Source of the DNA: Paenibacillus larvae subsp. larvae
GTDB taxonomy: Bacteria; Bacillota; Bacilli; Paenibacillales; NBRC-103111
Length of the DNA: 64,000 nt
Assembly: GCF_002003265.1 (NCBI RefSeq)
Contig: NZ_CP019687.1
Location: 1,302,001-1,366,000, forward strand
Direction of reading: 5' to 3'
Part shown: positions 39,879 through 49,041 of the stretch, piece after piece
Layout of the letters: each line of letters starts with the position of its first letter
Position numbering within the stretch: position 1 is the stretch's first letter
The notes under the pieces: model-generated
Database searches by the model: none
What the model saw: the letters and a program-made list of their open reading frames with translations, nothing else
Told to the model about the DNA's origin: nothing
Position numbers and translations under genes: made by a program

Positions 39879-41054
39879 ATGAAAACCAGGATTTTCGAGA
39901 CTATTAATGCAAATGCGAAAAACTTCATCCAAATTTCCAAATATATCGGAGAGAACCCTGAACTTGGACATGAAGAGTTTAAAGCAGCTGCCGTACTGAC
40001 CAAAGAATTGGAAGCACAAGGTTTTCAAGTAGAAAGGGGAATTCTGGACATTCCTACCTCATTCCTGGCCAACTATTCCTCCAGTAAGCCGGGGCCCACA
40101 GTCGCCCTTATAGCTGAGTATGATGCCCTTCCCGAAGTCGGCCACGCATGCGGGCATCATCTGATTTGCATGATGAGCATTGGGGCTGCGGTCGGACTAA
40201 AAGCAGTCATTGACGATATTGGAGGTACGATCCGGGTCTATGGTACACCTGCTGAAGAAACTAAAGGCGCCAAAGTCCCAATGGCCGCTGCCGGCCTTTT
40301 TGACGATGCAGATTTCGCCATGATGGCACACCCTTATTACGCTTATGAAAAATCAGGTGAATCCCTCGCAATGGACGCCCTTCAGTTTGCATATCGGGGA
40401 CGGGCTGCCCATGCCGCAGCATCTCCTTATGACGGCATTAATGCGCTTGATGCGGTTATTCAATTATTCAATTCCATTAATGCCCTGCGCCAGCAGCTAA
40501 AAAGTGATGTCCGCATCCATGGGGTTATCACGGAAGGGGGAACAGCAGCCAATATTATTCCTGACTATGCAGTCGCACAGTTCTATATTCGTTCCGGAAG
40601 CCGCCCTTATACCGATGAAGTCGTCCAGAAGGTGATCCGCTGCGCGGAGGGAGCTGCTCTGCAAACAGGCTGTTCTCTGGAAGTCGCCAATTATGAATAC
40701 TCGTATGATGAACTAAGAACCAACTATACGCTGTCCGATATTTTCACCAACAACTTGATTGAAATGGGGATCCCGGAAGAGTCCATTCAGGTTGGCAAGG
40801 ATCATGGTTCTTTGGATCTCGGGAATGTATCTACGCGATGTCCGGCCATTCATCCTTATGTAAAAGTGATCGATGAAAAGCACCTGCTTCATTCCAAAGA
40901 ATTCCGGGATCTGGCCATGCATGACCGGGCCTTCGAGGGGATGATCTTCTCTGCAAAAGTTTTGGCCGCAACTGCCTGTGACGTACTCACCAATCCGGAA
41001 TTGCTTAAGAGGATAAAAGAAGAATTTGAAAACGCCAAGACACAAGGATCGTAA
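39879..41054 (+). CDS. M20-family amidohydrolase (AbgB-like)
   Basis: A 391-residue zinc/manganese amidohydrolase of the M20D group, which removes acyl or aminobenzoyl groups from amino acids. Metal motifs: GHACGHHLICM (about 94-104), GTPAEETKGAK (Glu pair about 130) and AHAAASPYDG, where the dimerisation domain begins. The C-terminal ligand His is in ...HSKEF. No signal peptide. The start MKTRIFETI is chosen on homology and on AAGGAG twelve bases upstream; ATG 39846 with AGGAT is an alternative. It is a single gene with a strong terminator. Substrate unknown. Confidence 0.82.
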   Translation: MKTRIFETINANAKNFIQISKYIGENPELGHEEFKAAAVLTKELEAQGFQVERGILDIPTSFLANYSSSKPGPTVALIAEYDALPEVGHACGHHLICMMSIGAAVGLKAVIDDIGGTIRVYGTPAEETKGAKVPMAAAGLFDDADFAMMAHPYYAYEKSGESLAMDALQFAYRGRAAHAAASPYDGINALDAVIQLFNSINALRQQLKSDVRIHGVITEGGTAANIIPDYAVAQFYIRSGSRPYTDEVVQKVIRCAEGAALQTGCSLEVANYEYSYDELRTNYTLSDIFTNNLIEMGIPEESIQVGKDHGSLDLGNVSTRCPAIHPYVKVIDEKHLLHSKEFRDLAMHDRAFEGMIFSAKVLAATACDVLTNPELLKRIKEEFENAKTQGS

Positions 41055-41070
41055 CCGGATTTTAAATGGG

Positions 41071-41128
41071 AAGCCTCTCCCGGCCGGAAAACGGGTATCT
41101 GTTTTCCTCCTCCGGAGAGGCTTTTTTT
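41071..41128 (+). terminator. Terminator after the amidohydrolase
   Basis: AAGCCTCTCCCGG (41071-41083) and CCGGAGAGGCTT (41112-41123) pair, with a T run after. The loop is about 28 bases. Confidence 0.8.
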
Positions 41129-41140
41129 ACGAACCGGCAA

Positions 41141-41800
41141 TCAATGGACCCTGCGCAATTCGAAGCGCTTGGCCATAACCGACAGTATATAATTGACAAC
41201 AAAATACAGAATAGCTGCAAAAACAAAGACCGGTATAACATAATTGCTGTTTTGTGCCGTTACAATCTCGACATTCCGCATTAAGTCCGGTGCCGAGATG
41301 ATGACGGCCAGAGAAGTATCCTTAAGCAATGAAATGAACTGGCTGACTGTTGGAGGTACCATCCTTTTGACCGCTTGGGGAAAAATGATGTGCCAGAGAG
41401 TCTGGATATAGGTCAGACCGGAAGAACGTGCCGCTTCAATCTGCCCTTTTTCTATGGAATTGAGTCCGCCACGGATAATTTCTGAAATCATCGCAGATTC
41501 AAATACAGTAAGGGCAATGATGGCCGATGTAATAACATCAAATTTAATCCCGACTTCGGGTAGGGCAAAGCGGACAAAGAAAATAATCAGCAGCAGCGGC
41601 AAATTCCGGATCATCTCGACCCATAGGAGTACAAGTTGGGAGACAACCGGGATCCGGGTATATCTCAAAATGCCCAGGATACTGCCGATGATAAAGCTGA
41701 GTACAATGGAAACCGCAGCCATCCATAGGGTAATGCCGAATCCTTCCATCAAAAAAGAGAAGTTGCCACTTGCAAAAACACCCTCAAAATTCAAGTACAA
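41141..41800 (-). CDS. glnP: Glutamine-type ABC transporter permease 2
   Basis: A 219-residue HisM/GlnP-type permease with about five hydrophobic segments. EMIRNLPLLLIIFFVRF (about 60-76) is the family start of the core, and EAARSSGLTYIQTLWHIIFPQA is the ATPase-contact loop. It is the last gene of a four-gene operon in the order ATPase, binding protein, permease, permease, which is the B. subtilis glnQHMP order. It is 18 bases after the other permease. Confidence 0.8.
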   Translation of the reverse strand: MYLNFEGVFASGNFSFLMEGFGITLWMAAVSIVLSFIIGSILGILRYTRIPVVSQLVLLWVEMIRNLPLLLIIFFVRFALPEVGIKFDVITSAIIALTVFESAMISEIIRGGLNSIEKGQIEAARSSGLTYIQTLWHIIFPQAVKRMVPPTVSQFISLLKDTSLAVIISAPDLMRNVEIVTAQNSNYVIPVFVFAAILYFVVNYILSVMAKRFELRRVH

Positions 41801-41818
41801 TCACCCCTAAGCTTCCTC

Positions 41819-42472
41819 TTAATAATTCCGAGCTAATCTCCGTTCCAAAATGCTTATGATTAGGCTCAAAGGAATGGTCAGCAGAAGATAAAACATCGCC
41901 ACGAAAATATAAGTTCCAAAAACTTTAAATGTTTCAGAGTTTATCAAATCCCCAAAATACATCAAATCCAAGCCGGCAACCACCCCAAGAACGGAAGAAT
42001 TCTTAATCAGATTCAAAAACTGGTTGCCGAGAGGAGGGATTACAATCTTAATGGCTTGAAGCAGCACAATATACTGCATTGTTTGCAAATAGGTGAGCCC
42101 GGAAGATCTTCCTGCTTCTACTTGTCCTTTAGGAACGGCCAGAATACCGGCACGTATGGCTTCTGCTATAAAAGCAGAGGTGTAAATGGCAAGTCCTATA
42201 GTTCCAGCCTCAAAACCATCCAAATTCAAGCCCAAATTGCCTGAACCGAGATAAAAGAACATGACAATTAGAAGCAGGGGAATATTCCGGAAAAATTCCA
42301 CATAAGCCGTTCCTATAATACGAAGCAGCCGAAAAGTAGAAATACGCATAACGGCAAAGATCACGCCAAGAACAAAACTGCCGGCAAGAGCGAGCAAACT
42401 GGCCTTGACGGTGTTTCCAAACCCTTCCATGTACAAATCCAGATGATCTGTCAAGATATTTATATCCAGCAT
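41819..42472 (-). CDS. glnM: Glutamine-type ABC transporter permease 1
   Basis: A 217-residue permease paralogous to its downstream neighbour; the two form a heterodimer in such systems. FRNIPLLLIVMFFYLG and EAGRSSGLTYLQTMQYIVLLQAIK hold the core and coupling loop; the usual PQA of the loop is LQA here. A hairpin between it and the binding-protein gene probably sets unequal expression. Confidence 0.8.
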   Translation of the reverse strand: MLDINILTDHLDLYMEGFGNTVKASLLALAGSFVLGVIFAVMRISTFRLLRIIGTAYVEFFRNIPLLLIVMFFYLGSGNLGLNLDGFEAGTIGLAIYTSAFIAEAIRAGILAVPKGQVEAGRSSGLTYLQTMQYIVLLQAIKIVIPPLGNQFLNLIKNSSVLGVVAGLDLMYFGDLINSETFKVFGTYIFVAMFYLLLTIPLSLIISILERRLARNY

Positions 42473-42507
42473 TTTGTCATTCTCGCCTCTTTTCTGTATG
42501 AACTGAA

Positions 42508-42537
42508 CGGGATGAGCAAAACCAGACGCTCATCCCG
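42508..42537 (-). terminator. Intercistronic hairpin after the glnH-like gene
   Basis: CGGGATGAGC (42508-42517) and GCTCATCCCG (42528-42537) pair perfectly. There is no T run, so it is more likely an RNA-stabilising 3' hairpin for the binding-protein message than a full terminator. Confidence 0.6.
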
Positions 42538-42545
42538 ATTTCAGA

Positions 42546-43400
42546 CTATTTTTTCGGCTTTTCTCCAATCCATTTCTCATAAATTTTGTCTGCTTCCCCG
42601 TTGGATTGCATTTCTTTGAGCAGGCCATTCACTTCTTTGAGAAATTCGGCTTCCCCTTTCTTGACTGCAATACCGTAAGGTTCGTCCGTGAATGGCTCTC
42701 CAACTACCTCGAAATTCGGGTCTTGCTTGACCATGCCATACAAAATGGAGTTATCTGTAGTCAGTGCATCCCCCTTACCCGCTTTCAATGCATTGAAAGC
42801 CTCCTGATAGTTTTCATACTCCAGCACCTGCACGCCTTCCGCCTTTTCTTTGATATTCTTTCCGGAAGTGGCTCCCTTCGCAGTCAAAACCTTGGTTCCT
42901 TTCCTGATGTCGCCGATGCCTTTAATCGGACTGCCCTTCTTCACAAGTAAGGATTGGCCCGCCTTAAAATATACATCAGAAAAATCTACCTGCTTCTTTC
43001 TCTCCTCCGAGATGGTCATTGTAGCAATAATGGCATCAATCTCCCCGTTGTCTAACATCGGGATACGGGTTTTGGAGTTCACTTCTTCTAACTCCAGTTT
43101 ATTTTCATCACCCAGAAATTTTTTTGCCAAGGCCTTGGCAAAATCAACATCATAACCGGTGACTTCACCTGAAGCCGGGTCTTTTAATCCGAATAAGTTC
43201 GTGTCATATTTGACACCTACAATCAGTTTTCCGCGTTCCTTGATTTTTTGGAACGTTCCTCCGGCAGCGGTTTCTCCCCCGCTTTTGCCCGACGGTGAAC
43301 TGCTCGCCCCGGCTTCCCCTTCCTTCTTGCCTCCACAGCCAACAAGGGCTAAAGCCACCAGCAGAAAAAGTACCATAATCTTGAATGATTTCTTCTTCAT
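42546..43400 (-). CDS. glnH: Glutamine/glutamate-type binding lipoprotein
   Basis: A 284-residue substrate-binding lipoprotein. Signal peptide with lipobox ALVGC (Cys about 22), a linker rich in Ser/Gly, then the family 3 receptor fold: KLIVGVKYDTNLFG, GYDVDFAKALAKK, EVNSKTRIPML, IIATMTISEERK and VDFSDVYF. The EVNSKTRIPML block is typical of glutamate/glutamine receptors. Start ATG 43400 follows AAAGGGGA; the frame opens 34 codons earlier, inside glnQ. It is the second gene of the operon. Confidence 0.82.
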   Translation of the reverse strand: MKKKSFKIMVLFLLVALALVGCGGKKEGEAGASSSPSGKSGGETAAGGTFQKIKERGKLIVGVKYDTNLFGLKDPASGEVTGYDVDFAKALAKKFLGDENKLELEEVNSKTRIPMLDNGEIDAIIATMTISEERKKQVDFSDVYFKAGQSLLVKKGSPIKGIGDIRKGTKVLTAKGATSGKNIKEKAEGVQVLEYENYQEAFNALKAGKGDALTTDNSILYGMVKQDPNFEVVGEPFTDEPYGIAVKKGEAEFLKEVNGLLKEMQSNGEADKIYEKWIGEKPKK

Positions 43401-43422
43401 ATAAGAATCCCCTTTCTCTCTA

Positions 43423-44151
43423 TTAATGATTAAGTAAACGGCTGAGAAAAACGCGGGCACGCTCTTCACGCGGCTTCGCAAAAAAATCAGCCGGCAAGGC
43501 ATCTTCTACAATCTGGCCCTGATCCATAAAAATGACCCGGTCTGCCACTTCCTTGGCAAATCCCATCTCGTGCGTAACGACAACCATTGTCATCCCTTCT
43601 TTTGCAAGGGCTTTCATGACATCAAGAACTTCTCCAATCATCTCCGGGTCCAACGCGGATGTTGGTTCGTCAAACAACATGATTTTCGGCTTCATAGCAA
43701 GACCTCTGGCAATGGCTACGCGCTGCTGCTGACCACCGGAAAGCTGGGAAGGATAGCTGTCGGCTTTCTCTGGTATCCCCACCTTTTCCAGATACATCCT
43801 GGCTGTTTTTTTAGCCTCCGCTTCGGAAATTCCCAAGACTTTGCGCGGAGCTAACGTAATGTTATCAATGACTTTTTTATGAGGATACAGGTTAAAATGT
43901 TGGAACACCATCCCTACGTGTTTGCGCAGTTCGTTAATGTTGGTTTTTCGATCATTCACTTTGATTCCGTCTACAATCAATTCTCCATCGTTTATGGTTT
44001 CGAGACGATTGATGCAGCGCAGCATCGTACTCTTTCCGGAACCCGAAGGCCCGATGACCACAACAACCTCCCCTTGCTTAATCTCCAGGTTTATGTCTTT
44101 CAGTACATGGAATTGGCCAAAATATTTATTGACCCTGGCAAATTTAATCAT
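43423..44151 (-). CDS. glnQ: Glutamine-type ABC transporter ATPase
   Basis: A 242-residue ATPase. Walker [11 protein letters not shown] loop [10 protein letters not shown], signature LSGGQQQR, Walker [14 protein letters not shown] and switch VVTHEMGFA are intact. Start ATG 44151 is set by AAGGGGGA; the longer open frame begins 15 codons earlier without a site. It is the first gene of the operon, 63 bases downstream of a clear sigma-A promoter. It is closely similar to artR, so substrate assignment rests on the binding protein and gene order. Confidence 0.84.
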   Translation of the reverse strand: MIKFARVNKYFGQFHVLKDINLEIKQGEVVVVIGPSGSGKSTMLRCINRLETINDGELIVDGIKVNDRKTNINELRKHVGMVFQHFNLYPHKKVIDNITLAPRKVLGISEAEAKKTARMYLEKVGIPEKADSYPSQLSGGQQQRVAIARGLAMKPKIMLFDEPTSALDPEMIGEVLDVMKALAKEGMTMVVVTHEMGFAKEVADRVIFMDQGQIVEDALPADFFAKPREERARVFLSRLLNH

Positions 44152-44213
44152 AGAATCCCCCTTGTTGCCGTATAAAGTAGAAAACTGAACACTCATTCAT
44201 ATTTTATAAAGAA

Positions 44214-44242
44214 ATCATACATGGGTTAAAACTCCTTGACAA
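44214..44242 (-). promoter_or_regulatory. Sigma-A promoter of glnQHMP
   Basis: TTGTCA (44242-44237), a 17-base spacer and TATGAT (44219-44214) on the minus strand; each hexamer has five of six consensus bases. Confidence 0.65.
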
Positions 44243-44438
44243 TATTTTTGTAATTTAAGCCATTTTTTCATAAAAAGTCTATTTTCGGAAATCGGGAATG
44301 GATTTATTATAGAATTCTGATTTTCTTTTTTATCCATGATCCCTGATAAATTCAGCCTAACAATTCCATATATCCCCATGGTTTTATTTTCAAGTATATC
44401 TTATTTCATCCTGATCTTCTACTTATTTTTATAAAAAA

Positions 44439-44466
44439 AGTACCGGTAACTGTGGTTACCGGTACT
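44439..44466 (-). terminator. Terminator of brxC
   Basis: AGTACCGGTAAC (44439-44450) and GTTACCGGTACT (44455-44466) are a perfect 12-bp stem with a four-base loop; on the minus strand TTTTTTT follows. Confidence 0.88.
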
Positions 44467-44502
44467 TAAAAATCGTTGAGCTGTCAATGGCTTTAACCTG
44501 GT

Positions 44503-44844
44503 TTAATCCAAAACAGCCGCCATATGTTTTTTGGTAATAGACCAGTGGGAAGTGTTCCAATAAGAAGCCTTATCTTTTACATAAATAATCTGCGGGGATT
44601 CGTGCTTCACCTTTAGATCCCCGGCAATCTGATTGGAGACAGGACGTGATTCAATCACCTTTACCAGATAATACTTCACTTGCTCATTGGGTCTTCCGGA
44701 CAGATACTCCTCATATTCTTCAAGAGCGCTGGCACTCACGGGACATGTAGTGCTATGCTTGAGAATGACAAAAGGTTGCTCATCTGAATGGGCAAACAGA
44801 TCATTCCATTCCTGGATTTCGCTAATCTCCTTCCACGCTGTCAT
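44503..44844 (-). CDS. brxC: Monothiol bacilliredoxin (YtxJ/BrxC)
   Basis: A 113-residue thioredoxin-fold protein that removes bacillithiol or other thiols from oxidised proteins. The active site is TCPVSASA (Cys about 34), a C-P-V-S monothiol motif typical of YtxJ. SPQIIYV supplies the cis-proline equivalent before a late sheet strand. AAGGAG precedes ATG. It is a single gene with its own terminator. It implies a bacillithiol-making Firmicute. Confidence 0.85.
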   Translation of the reverse strand: MTAWKEISEIQEWNDLFAHSDEQPFVILKHSTTCPVSASALEEYEEYLSGRPNEQVKYYLVKVIESRPVSNQIAGDLKVKHESPQIIYVKDKASYWNTSHWSITKKHMAAVLD

Positions 44845-44932
44845 GGTTCAACTCTCCTTTTCACTTTTTCCGTATTTCTTCCGGACATGAATTTACTAGA
44901 TTTATTATAGGAAAGTGACCCGGGAATGTCCA

Positions 44933-45364
44933 TCAGTCGATGATGCGAAAGCTGCCCATCCCCATAGTTCCCAGATCCCCGTACTCATCCGTTACCCGCC
45001 CTGTTGCGGTGATTATTTTACGGGATTCATGAACCACCTCGGCCGTTACAAACAGAGGGCCTTCTTTTAAGGGTGAAACAAAATGCGCATTCAAGTTTGT
45101 CGTGACTACCTTATCCTTCGGCCTTGCCAGCATCACAGCCATTCCCATGGCATTATCCAGCAGGGAGGAAGTCACTCCTCCATGGACGATGCCAATCAGA
45201 TTCAAATGCTTTTTTTTGGCGTCCAACCGTATTTTTACGCCTTCGGAATTGACTTCCACAAGTTCGCAGCCTAGGTGATCCCAGAATGTACCTTCCGCTG
45301 CTTTCATCATTCTCTGCATGATCGCTTCCGGGATGTGAATTCCGCCCGGATTCCCGTTTTCCAT
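44933..45364 (-). CDS. Hotdog-fold acyl-CoA thioesterase (PaaI-like)
   Basis: A 143-residue hotdog thioesterase. The active-site loop is NLIGIVHGGVTSSLLDNAMG (HGG at about 61-63, Asp about 70), followed by VVTTNLNAHFVSPLKEG and VHESRKIITATG strands. It probably cleaves acyl- or aryl-CoA. AAGGAG precedes the ATG. It lies just downstream of the beta-oxidation genes but past their terminator, so it is a separate unit; a functional link through CoA esters is reasonable but unproven. Confidence 0.8.
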   Translation of the reverse strand: MENGNPGGIHIPEAIMQRMMKAAEGTFWDHLGCELVEVNSEGVKIRLDAKKKHLNLIGIVHGGVTSSLLDNAMGMAVMLARPKDKVVTTNLNAHFVSPLKEGPLFVTAEVVHESRKIITATGRVTDEYGDLGTMGMGSFRIID

Positions 45365-45434
45365 CCGTCAACTCTCCTTCCTGCTGAAATCTGGTGCTTC
45401 TGTTAGGTTTGTTACTATTCTATCACAGTCCGGA

Positions 45435-45458
45435 AAAAAAGCCCCTTTCGGGGCTTAT
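45435..45458 (-). terminator. Terminator of the beta-oxidation operon
   Basis: AAGCCCC and GGGGCTT pair around TTTC; on the minus strand TTTTTTT follows. It lies 30 bases past the lcfA stop. Confidence 0.85.
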
Positions 45459-45485
45459 TTCAAAAATGGACTTATGATAGATCCA

Positions 45486-47168
45486 TCAACCCATTTTTTG
45501 ATTTTCCATTTCTTCCTCCAGGAGCCTGCGACGGAGTACTTTTCCAACCAGTGTCTTTGGCAGGGAGTCCCTGAATTCGTACATTCGGGGAACTTTATAG
45601 GCAGCCAGCCGTTCCCGGCACCATTTGTTCAGCTCCTCCTTGCTGATAGGAGCTCCCTCACGCGGCACGATGAAGGCTTTGACTGTTTCTCCCCTGTAAG
45701 GATCCGGAACTCCTGCCACGATAGCCTCTTTCACATGCGGATGTTCATACAGGACCTCTTCAATCTCTCTGGGATAAATATTGAATCCGCTTGCGATTAT
45801 CATATCTTTCTTCCTGTCCACGATGAAGAAATATCCATCCTCATCCATGGTTCCCATGTCTCCTGTAAACAGCCAGCCGTCCCGTAATGTCTGACGGGTC
45901 TCCTCATCGCGGTTCCAGTACCCCTTCATTACCTGAGGACCCTTGATAATAAGTTCCCCGATTTCACCGACCGGAAGTTCTTCCGCCGTAACAGGGTCAA
46001 CGATTTTGGCGTCGGTATCAGGTACTGGAATGCCAATGGACCCAAGCTTCCTTTTTTCCCAGATCGGGTTCACATGAGCGACCGGAGAAGACTCCGTCAA
46101 CCCGTACCCTTCAATAAGCCGTCCCCCGCTCAGCTGCTCAAAGCGTTCCTGGACCTCAAGGGGAAGTGCAGCTGAACCGCTGACACATACATTGATGGAT
46201 GACAGATCATAATCTTCAATCTTTGCATGGTTGATCAAGGAAATGTACATAGTTGGTGCCCCGGGAAAGAGCGTGGGACGCATCTTCGTAATCGTTTTCA
46301 AAACAAGATCAACATCAAACTTGGGCACAATTACCAGCTTGCCTGCGATGGACACAGACTGGTTCATCAGAACGGTCATGCCAAACACATGGAAAAAAGG
46401 CAAAGCCGCCAGAAAGACTTCCTCTCCCGGAACTGCCCTGTAAAACCAATTGTTGATTTGGACAGCGTTTGCCAGTAGGTTATAATGCGTCAGCATAACC
46501 CCTTTGGATAAACCGGTTGTTCCACCTGTATATTGAAGAAGAGCCAAATCATTCTCCGCATCCACTTCCTCATAGACGGCTATATTCGGTGAAGCCGCAA
46601 TCAGTTCTTTAAAAGAAAAAATGCCTTCTCCCTGGGGCACCTTTGCTAAGGTGCCCTCCTTTTTGGCTTTCAGGGTGAATAACAGATTTTTGGGAAAAGG
46701 CAGGTAATCTTTCACTCCCGTGACAATCACATGCTTGAGTTTGGTCTTGGGCCATACATTCTGTACACGCTCCAGTACCATATCCAATACCACGATAGCT
46801 ACCGATCCGGAGTCCACTAGCTGGTGCTCCAGCTCACGCTCCATATACAGAGGATTGGTCTGAACCACAATGGCACCAATCAGCAGAGCACCGTAGTAAG
46901 CGATGATGGACTGCGGACTGTTCGGAAGCATAATGGCAATGCGTTCCCCTTTGCGTATACCAAGACCGATTAATCCGTTTGCAAACCGGTAACATTCTTC
47001 CAGCAGTTCCTCGTAGGTCATTTTCTTTCCCATGAAATATAGAGCATCCTTCTTGGGGAATTCCTCCGCCGAGGAAATCAATAACTTTGCCAAATTATGT
47101 TTGGGATACTCGTAAGTCGTGGCAGTCTCACTCGGGTAATGTGAATGCCAAGGCCTTTCCGTATTCAT
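45486..47168 (-). CDS. lcfA: Long-chain fatty-acid-CoA ligase
   Basis: A 560-residue AMP-forming ligase that makes long-chain acyl-CoA, the substrate for beta-oxidation and the signal sensed by FadR. Motifs: YTGGTTGLSKGVMLTH (A3), EGYGLTESSP (A5), FTGDMGTMDEDGY (A7), DRKKDMIIASGFNIYPREIEE (FACS signature region) and the late lysine in KTLVGKVLRR (A10). GAAGGGA precedes ATG. It is the last gene of the row, 33 bases after fadE. Confidence 0.92.
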   Translation of the reverse strand: MNTERPWHSHYPSETATTYEYPKHNLAKLLISSAEEFPKKDALYFMGKKMTYEELLEECYRFANGLIGLGIRKGERIAIMLPNSPQSIIAYYGALLIGAIVVQTNPLYMERELEHQLVDSGSVAIVVLDMVLERVQNVWPKTKLKHVIVTGVKDYLPFPKNLLFTLKAKKEGTLAKVPQGEGIFSFKELIAASPNIAVYEEVDAENDLALLQYTGGTTGLSKGVMLTHYNLLANAVQINNWFYRAVPGEEVFLAALPFFHVFGMTVLMNQSVSIAGKLVIVPKFDVDLVLKTITKMRPTLFPGAPTMYISLINHAKIEDYDLSSINVCVSGSAALPLEVQERFEQLSGGRLIEGYGLTESSPVAHVNPIWEKRKLGSIGIPVPDTDAKIVDPVTAEELPVGEIGELIIKGPQVMKGYWNRDEETRQTLRDGWLFTGDMGTMDEDGYFFIVDRKKDMIIASGFNIYPREIEEVLYEHPHVKEAIVAGVPDPYRGETVKAFIVPREGAPISKEELNKWCRERLAAYKVPRMYEFRDSLPKTLVGKVLRRRLLEEEMENQKMG

Positions 47169-47201
47169 ACACGATCATCCCTTCCAGGGTTTACAAACCG
47201 C

Positions 47202-48980
47202 TTAGACCACATATTTTTCCGCTTGAATGACTCGCTGTGCAATCTCCCTTTTCAGGCTTATCGTGTTGATCGGAGAAGTGCGCGTCAATCTCTTCACCAT
47301 AGACAGCCCGGTCCGCAGCATATCCCCTTCTTCTACCATGACAAGGCATTGCTTGGCAATTGCTTCAATTTTGGCAAATGCCTCGTGCAAATAAACTTCC
47401 GTCATTTGAATCGCATTCTTCGCTTTGTCTTCCCCTTGGCGTGCAATCAGTTTCTTCGTACGGAGCAGGACACTTTCCATCGCATAAATTTCAATCATCA
47501 AATCGGCCAGGTTGCTCAGCATCTCCTGTTCCTTCTCAATATTCGCCTGTAACTTCTGCACTGCCATTCCGCCAACCATGAGGAACAGCTTTTTCGCCTG
47601 GGCAAGCAGATGGGATTCCTGCTCCAGTGTTCCTTCGAAAGATTGAGACCCCGGAGTCATGCTCATCATTTCGCTTTGCAGACTCTGTACCTTCTGCAGA
47701 AGAGGAAGTTCCCCTTTCATTGCTTTCTTGAGTAGAGTACCCGGAATTAGCATACGGTTAATCTCATTGGTTCCTTCAAAAATACGGTTGATTCTGGAAT
47801 CCCTATAGATACGTTCCACCTTATATTCCTGGGTAAAACCGTATCCTCCATGAATTTGTACCGCTTCATCCGCAACAAAATCCAGTACTTCGGAAGCAAA
47901 TACCTTATTAATAGAACATTCCAAGGCATATTCAGCAATTCCTTTGGCGGACTGCTTGCCGGCGTCAGGGCTGCTGTGGTCAAGGTCCTTGAGAATGTGG
48001 TCAATAAGCCCGGAGGTCCGATAAACCATACTTTCCGCCACGAAGGTACGGATATTCATATCCGCCAGCTTTTTGCCGATGAGAGGGAAAGAAGATATTT
48101 CGGTTCCAAATTGCTTGCGGGTATTTGCATACTTTACGCTATGCTCGATAGCCTCTTTTGCTCCGCCCAAGCAGCCCGCACCGAGTTTGAATCTCCCAAT
48201 GTTCAAAATGTTGAACGCAATAATATGGCCCCGGCCCACTTCACCGAGCAAATTCTCAACAGGTACTTTGCAGTCCTCGAAATAAAGAGGGCGAGTGGAA
48301 GAACCCTTAATTCCCATCTTCTTCTCTTCAGGTCCCAGTGAAAAACCGGGCATCTCTTTTTCTACGATAAACGCACTGAAGTCTTTACCGTCCACTTTCG
48401 CATATACGATGAAGATGTCCGCAAACCCTGCATTGGTAATAAAGATTTTAGAACCGTTCAAAATGTAATGCTGGCCGTCTTCCGACAGCTTAGCCGTTGT
48501 TTTCGCACCAAGGGCGTCTGAACCCGAAGCTGGTTCCGTCAGGCAGTAGGCTGCGATTTTCTCGCCTGTAGCCAGCTGGGGAAGATATTTTTTCTTTTGT
48601 TCAGGTGTACCGAAAAAGACAATAGGAAGAGTACCGATTCCAACGTGTGCACCTACGGATAATCCGAATGAAGCGGCTCTTGCCAATGTTTCACTGATAA
48701 TGGTGGAGCTCACCTTATCCAGGCCAAGACCGTCATACTCTTCCGGCACATCCGCACTCAGCAATCCGAGTTCTCCTGCTTTTTTCAACAGGTCCAGCGT
48801 TAATTCATAATCGAGCTTTTCAATTTCCTCATCTTTCGGAAGAACTTCCCCTTCCAGAAAATCAACCGTCGTCTGCAAAATCATACGCTGTTCTTCATTG
48901 AAATCCTCCGGCGTTACAACAAGTTCCGAATCAATGTCATCCAAAACAAAGCTTCCGCCAGCAATTTTCGTTTCGATCAT
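47202..48980 (-). CDS. fadE: Acyl-CoA dehydrogenase
   Basis: A 592-residue FAD enzyme for the first step of beta-oxidation, passing electrons to the EtfA/EtfB pair encoded nearby. It has AYCLTEPASGSDALG (substrate/FAD segment about 138), FITNAGFADIFIV, and a GGYGFTQEYKVERIYRDSRI block containing the ACAD signature (about 385), followed by the long C-terminal extension typical of Bacillus FadE (594 residues). AAGGAGAGGG lies before ATG. The gene order matches B. subtilis fadN-fadA-fadE. Confidence 0.92.
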   Translation of the reverse strand: MIETKIAGGSFVLDDIDSELVVTPEDFNEEQRMILQTTVDFLEGEVLPKDEEIEKLDYELTLDLLKKAGELGLLSADVPEEYDGLGLDKVSSTIISETLARAASFGLSVGAHVGIGTLPIVFFGTPEQKKKYLPQLATGEKIAAYCLTEPASGSDALGAKTTAKLSEDGQHYILNGSKIFITNAGFADIFIVYAKVDGKDFSAFIVEKEMPGFSLGPEEKKMGIKGSSTRPLYFEDCKVPVENLLGEVGRGHIIAFNILNIGRFKLGAGCLGGAKEAIEHSVKYANTRKQFGTEISSFPLIGKKLADMNIRTFVAESMVYRTSGLIDHILKDLDHSSPDAGKQSAKGIAEYALECSINKVFASEVLDFVADEAVQIHGGYGFTQEYKVERIYRDSRINRIFEGTNEINRMLIPGTLLKKAMKGELPLLQKVQSLQSEMMSMTPGSQSFEGTLEQESHLLAQAKKLFLMVGGMAVQKLQANIEKEQEMLSNLADLMIEIYAMESVLLRTKKLIARQGEDKAKNAIQMTEVYLHEAFAKIEAIAKQCLVMVEEGDMLRTGLSMVKRLTRTSPINTISLKREIAQRVIQAEKYVV

Positions 48981-49041
48981 GGCAAACCCTCTCCTTATTG
49001 TTTGATAAAGTTATATGAACGGAATGAACCAGACAATGCCT

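Larger units (their letters stand above)
44152..44502. other. Intergenic stretch upstream of glnQ
   Basis: It holds the glnQ promoter (44214-44242) and, near the right end, the brxC terminator. In between it is AT-rich with no coding signal. TTACAAAAATATTGTCA just upstream of the -35 is a loose inverted repeat that could bind a nitrogen regulator, but it does not fit the TnrA/GlnR consensus well. Confidence 0.5.

Noticed and set aside
44152-44240. TnrA/GlnR box ahead of glnQ
   Set aside because: The inverted repeat present departs from TGTNAN7TNACA at several positions.
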